Below, piece after piece: positions 61,798 through 64,000 of a stretch of DNA of 64,000 nucleotides. Numbering within the stretch: the first letter of the stretch is position 1; the number at the start of each line of letters is the position of its first letter. Source of the DNA: CAZVGZ01 sp964627605 (lineage in GTDB: Bacteria > Latescibacterota > MWCZ01 > CAZVGZ01); NCBI GenBank assembly GCA_964627605.1, contig CAZVGZ010000001.1, positions 186,001 to 250,000 on the forward strand, written 5' to 3'. The position numbers and the translations under genes are program-made. The notes beneath the pieces are model-generated. The model was not told where the DNA came from. It was given only the letters and a program-made list of their open reading frames with translations, and ran no database searches.

Positions 61798-64000
61798 GTG
61801 CGCCGTCTAGTGCCCTACCTGTTCTCGGTCTGTGTGATCGCGTTAGCAGCGTGCGGCGGATCGCAGACCGACAAAAAAACAAAACTGGTAGTCTGGGGCA
61901 CCACTGAATCCGAGGGCAAGGTTGGCTACGACAGCCTCTCTGCGGCCTATGAGAGGCGATACCCCAATGTCGAAGTAGTCCGCGCCATCCCAGAACGCGG
62001 ACAGGACCTCCAAAAACTTCTGTGCGCCTACGTTGGCGGCGATCCACCTGACGTAATCCTGAGGGAGAGCCGTTTTCTGGGCAATCTCGCCGCCAGGGGG
62101 ATTGTACGATCGCTGGACGACTTAGTAGAGCGGGACAGAGACAAGCCCGGCGGGATCGACCCCGACGATTACTATCAAGGCGCGTGGGAGGAGATGAGAT
62201 ACCGAGGTCAGACTTACGGAATCCCCTACGGTGCTGATCCGTGCGTATTTGCTTACAACAGGCACGCGTTCAGGGAGGTGGGGCTCGATCCAGAACGACC
62301 GCCCAAAAACTGGGATGAGCTCAAGGAGTACGCTGTCAAGCTCACAAAGTGGAACGAAGACGGTCAGCTAGAGAGGGTCGGGTTTATGCCCTATTTCAGA
62401 GGGATGGACCCGTTCGCGTTTTGGGTCCATCAGTTAGGTGGTTCGATTCTTGATTCGGCTGGTACGAAGAGCGGGTTCACCAGCCCAGAATCGATACAGG
62501 CGCTTAAATACGTCAAGGAGCTTTTCGACATACAGGGAGGCAGGCGCAAAGTCGCTGCGTTTGCGATGGCGACAACGCAGGCTGAGAATGTCGATGCGTT
62601 CCAGCTCGGTAAGATCGCCATGGGCATCGACGATAATTTTATCATATACCGTACAGCGCGATACGGCAACAAGGACGTTCTTGATTTGGGTCTTGCGTTG
62701 GTGCCGATGCCAACCGACTCGTCGGCTCAGTCGATGTACCGCAGAGGCGGGGTCTGGGCGATTCCATCAAACGCCAAACACGTCGAAGAGGCGTGGGACT
62801 TCATAAAGTTCTTCCAGTCGTCTGAAGGTTTTTTGGCTCACAAACGAGCTATCGCCGAGCGGGACATGCGCGAAAAAGGGATGCAGTACGGCGGCGCGCA
62901 TGCCCGGCGAACACTGAATGTCTATCACGACGAGTTTCTGCCTCCTGACTCAGCACTGCGCGTGGAGGCCAAGAAAGTCACAAAGTTCGTGGATTATGTC
63001 TGGTCGCCAGCTACTACCGCTGTTGCCAGTTTTATATGGGACAGGACCGAAGATGCGTTTGCTGATGCGACATACGGCATCAGGCCCATAGAAGAGGCGC
63101 TGGAGATAGCGCAAGTAAAGACTGACGAGGAGCTGTCGCGCTACTATGGCGAGAAGCAGATCAGTTCGGTCAACTGGGCGCGTGTATCACTTCTGCTGTT
63201 CGCGGTGTTCCTTGTGGGCATCGGCGTCATCTGGTGGCAGAGTCGTAAGCAGAGCGGGTCGGCAGGGGCAGGCGTCAACGAGTTCTGGACCGGTATGGCG
63301 TTTCTTGGTCCGTGGGTTTTCGGGTTCCTGATTTTCACGTTGGGGCCGCTCCTGTTCTCCATCGTAATAAGCTTCACAGAGTACGAGGTTATAAGCCACG
63401 CCAGGTGGGTCGGGTTTGAGAACTACATCAACCTGTTCAGCCGAGACCCGGCGTTCTGGAAATCGCTCTGGAATACTGTCTATATGACCCTGGCGATCCC
63501 GTTTGGGATGGCTGTCGGGCTCTCCATCGCCATGCTGCTCAACTCCAAAGTCAAGGGCATGGCGTTCTACCGGACGATCTATTATCTGCCTGCCATCGTC
63601 CCGATGGTCGCTAGCTCCATTCTCTGGCTGTGGGTGCTTCACCCCAAGCTCGGTGTATTCAACATCATGCTCGCCGATTGGGGGATAACCCCTATCATCG
63701 TCTGGTTTGTTGAGCGGTTCAATGATGTCACCGGGCTGTTCGGCGTGGCAGCGGTGGACACGCAGTTCTGGCTCTGGGTGCAGAGCGAGGACTGGTCGAA
63801 GCCTGGGATTATTGTCATGGGGCTGTGGGGTGCTGGTGCTAGCATGATAATCTGGCTTGCAGGTCTCAAGGGGATACCTGAACATCTCTACGAAGCTGCT
63901 CAACTCGATGGTGCTGGCCCGTGGAGGCGGTTTGTTCACGTCACACTACCAATGCTATCGCCATACATCTTTTTCAATCTGGTAACCGGCGTTATCGGTA
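61798..64000 (+). CDS. Sugar ABC transporter: binding protein fused to permease (partial)
   Basis: Starts with GTG at 61798 (GAGG upstream), and remains open to the window end, 734 codons so far. The N-terminus is a lipoprotein-type signal (VCVIALAACGG). Residues to about 450 form an extracellular solute-binding protein of the MalE/UgpB type (YDSLSAAYERRYPNVEVVRA, GGDPPDVILRESRFLGNLAA, VWAIPSNAKHVEEAWDFIKF). From about 459 a helix (VSLLLFAVFLVGIGVIWW) is followed by the MalF/UgpA-type permease (FLGPWVFGFLIFTLGPLLFS, YYLPAIVPMVASSILWLWVL) and the EAA loop EHLYEAAQLDGAGPWRRFVH that contacts the ATPase. A tethered receptor keeps substrate capture next to the pore. The end of the permease lies beyond the window. 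Confidence 0.88.
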   Translation, partial: MRRLVPYLFSVCVIALAACGGSQTDKKTKLVVWGTTESEGKVGYDSLSAAYERRYPNVEVVRAIPERGQDLQKLLCAYVGGDPPDVILRESRFLGNLAARGIVRSLDDLVERDRDKPGGIDPDDYYQGAWEEMRYRGQTYGIPYGADPCVFAYNRHAFREVGLDPERPPKNWDELKEYAVKLTKWNEDGQLERVGFMPYFRGMDPFAFWVHQLGGSILDSAGTKSGFTSPESIQALKYVKELFDIQGGRRKVAAFAMATTQAENVDAFQLGKIAMGIDDNFIIYRTARYGNKDVLDLGLALVPMPTDSSAQSMYRRGGVWAIPSNAKHVEEAWDFIKFFQSSEGFLAHKRAIAERDMREKGMQYGGAHARRTLNVYHDEFLPPDSALRVEAKKVTKFVDYVWSPATTAVASFIWDRTEDAFADATYGIRPIEEALEIAQVKTDEELSRYYGEKQISSVNWARVSLLLFAVFLVGIGVIWWQSRKQSGSAGAGVNEFWTGMAFLGPWVFGFLIFTLGPLLFSIVISFTEYEVISHARWVGFENYINLFSRDPAFWKSLWNTVYMTLAIPFGMAVGLSIAMLLNSKVKGMAFYRTIYYLPAIVPMVASSILWLWVLHPKLGVFNIMLADWGITPIIVWFVERFNDVTGLFGVAAVDTQFWLWVQSEDWSKPGIIVMGLWGAGASMIIWLAGLKGIPEHLYEAAQLDGAGPWRRFVHVTLPMLSPYIFFNLVTGVIG

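Noticed and set aside
1..64000. CRISPR arrays, insertion sequences, rRNA and tRNA genes.
   Set aside because: No regularly spaced repeats, transposase-like frames or rRNA/tRNA-like segments were seen on reading; a covariance search would be needed for certainty.

Overview
The window looks like a piece of a Gram-negative bacterial chromosome from an uncultured, environmental or host-associated lineage. Lipopolysaccharide-export genes (LptC, LptB, an OstA-type protein), a TolC channel, lipoproteins with clear lipoboxes and a glycan-assembly block all point to an outer membrane. The mix of a PduT/PduS microcompartment pair, a DUF6785/6784-type membrane protein, a sialidase-like protein, Gfo/Idh/MocA, YfhO, FlgD-tailed surface proteins and a sugar transporter with fused binding protein and permease resembles Candidatus Poribacteria or a relative. 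That placement is inference; there is no rRNA gene in the window.

Layout. 0-6 kb (minus strand): gatC, a transglutaminase-like gene present twice because of an exact 914-bp tandem duplication, pyrG, lptC and an OstA-like gene. 6-10 kb (plus): a consensus sigma-70-type promoter, korA-korB, a GGDEF remnant and ftsY. 10-14.6 kb: a large secreted transglutaminase/fibronectin protein, a broken methyltransferase and an acetyltransferase. 14.7-16.6 kb: pduT-pduS. 16.9-19.5 kb: a dead MFS transporter, a frameshifted WD40 gene and lptB. 19.6-22.4 kb: a protein with a duplicated four-cysteine motif, a fused EcfA-type ATPase and a DUF3467 protein. 22.4-35.3 kb: a long minus-strand series of tightly packed genes (VanZ, a hydrolase-PurM fusion, nucleoside phosphorylase, 2-hydroxyacid dehydrogenase, galK, PEGA protein, S41 protease, two glycosyltransferases, YfhO). 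35.4-42.9 kb: an Eis-like gene split by a frameshift, DUF1854, a broken DUF1571-like gene, Gfo/Idh/MocA, TolC, then remnants of MacB-type permeases, a sensor kinase and a membrane protein. 43-44.6 kb: a PspA operon with two small unknown genes. 45-49 kb: membrane-protein paralogs and a sialidase. 49-53 kb: pepP/pepQ-efp-accB-accC. 53-64 kb: dead histidine kinase, DegT aminotransferase, LPP20-like lipoproteins, a dead CsgG-like gene, trxB, two small proteins, a broken MEMO-family gene and a sugar ABC transporter gene that runs off the window.

Two themes stand out. First, roughly a dozen genes carry one or a few lesions (in-frame TAG/TGA or single-base shifts, several in short homopolymers) while remaining recognisable over their full length; this fits either active genome erosion or residual assembly errors. 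Second, several unusual gene architectures are intact: hydrolase-PurM, GT2-membrane-nucleotide-binding, solute-binding protein-permease and EcfA-EcfA. The duplication at 3.8-5.6 kb is notable because its junction splices the first codons of pyrG in frame onto the second transglutaminase copy.
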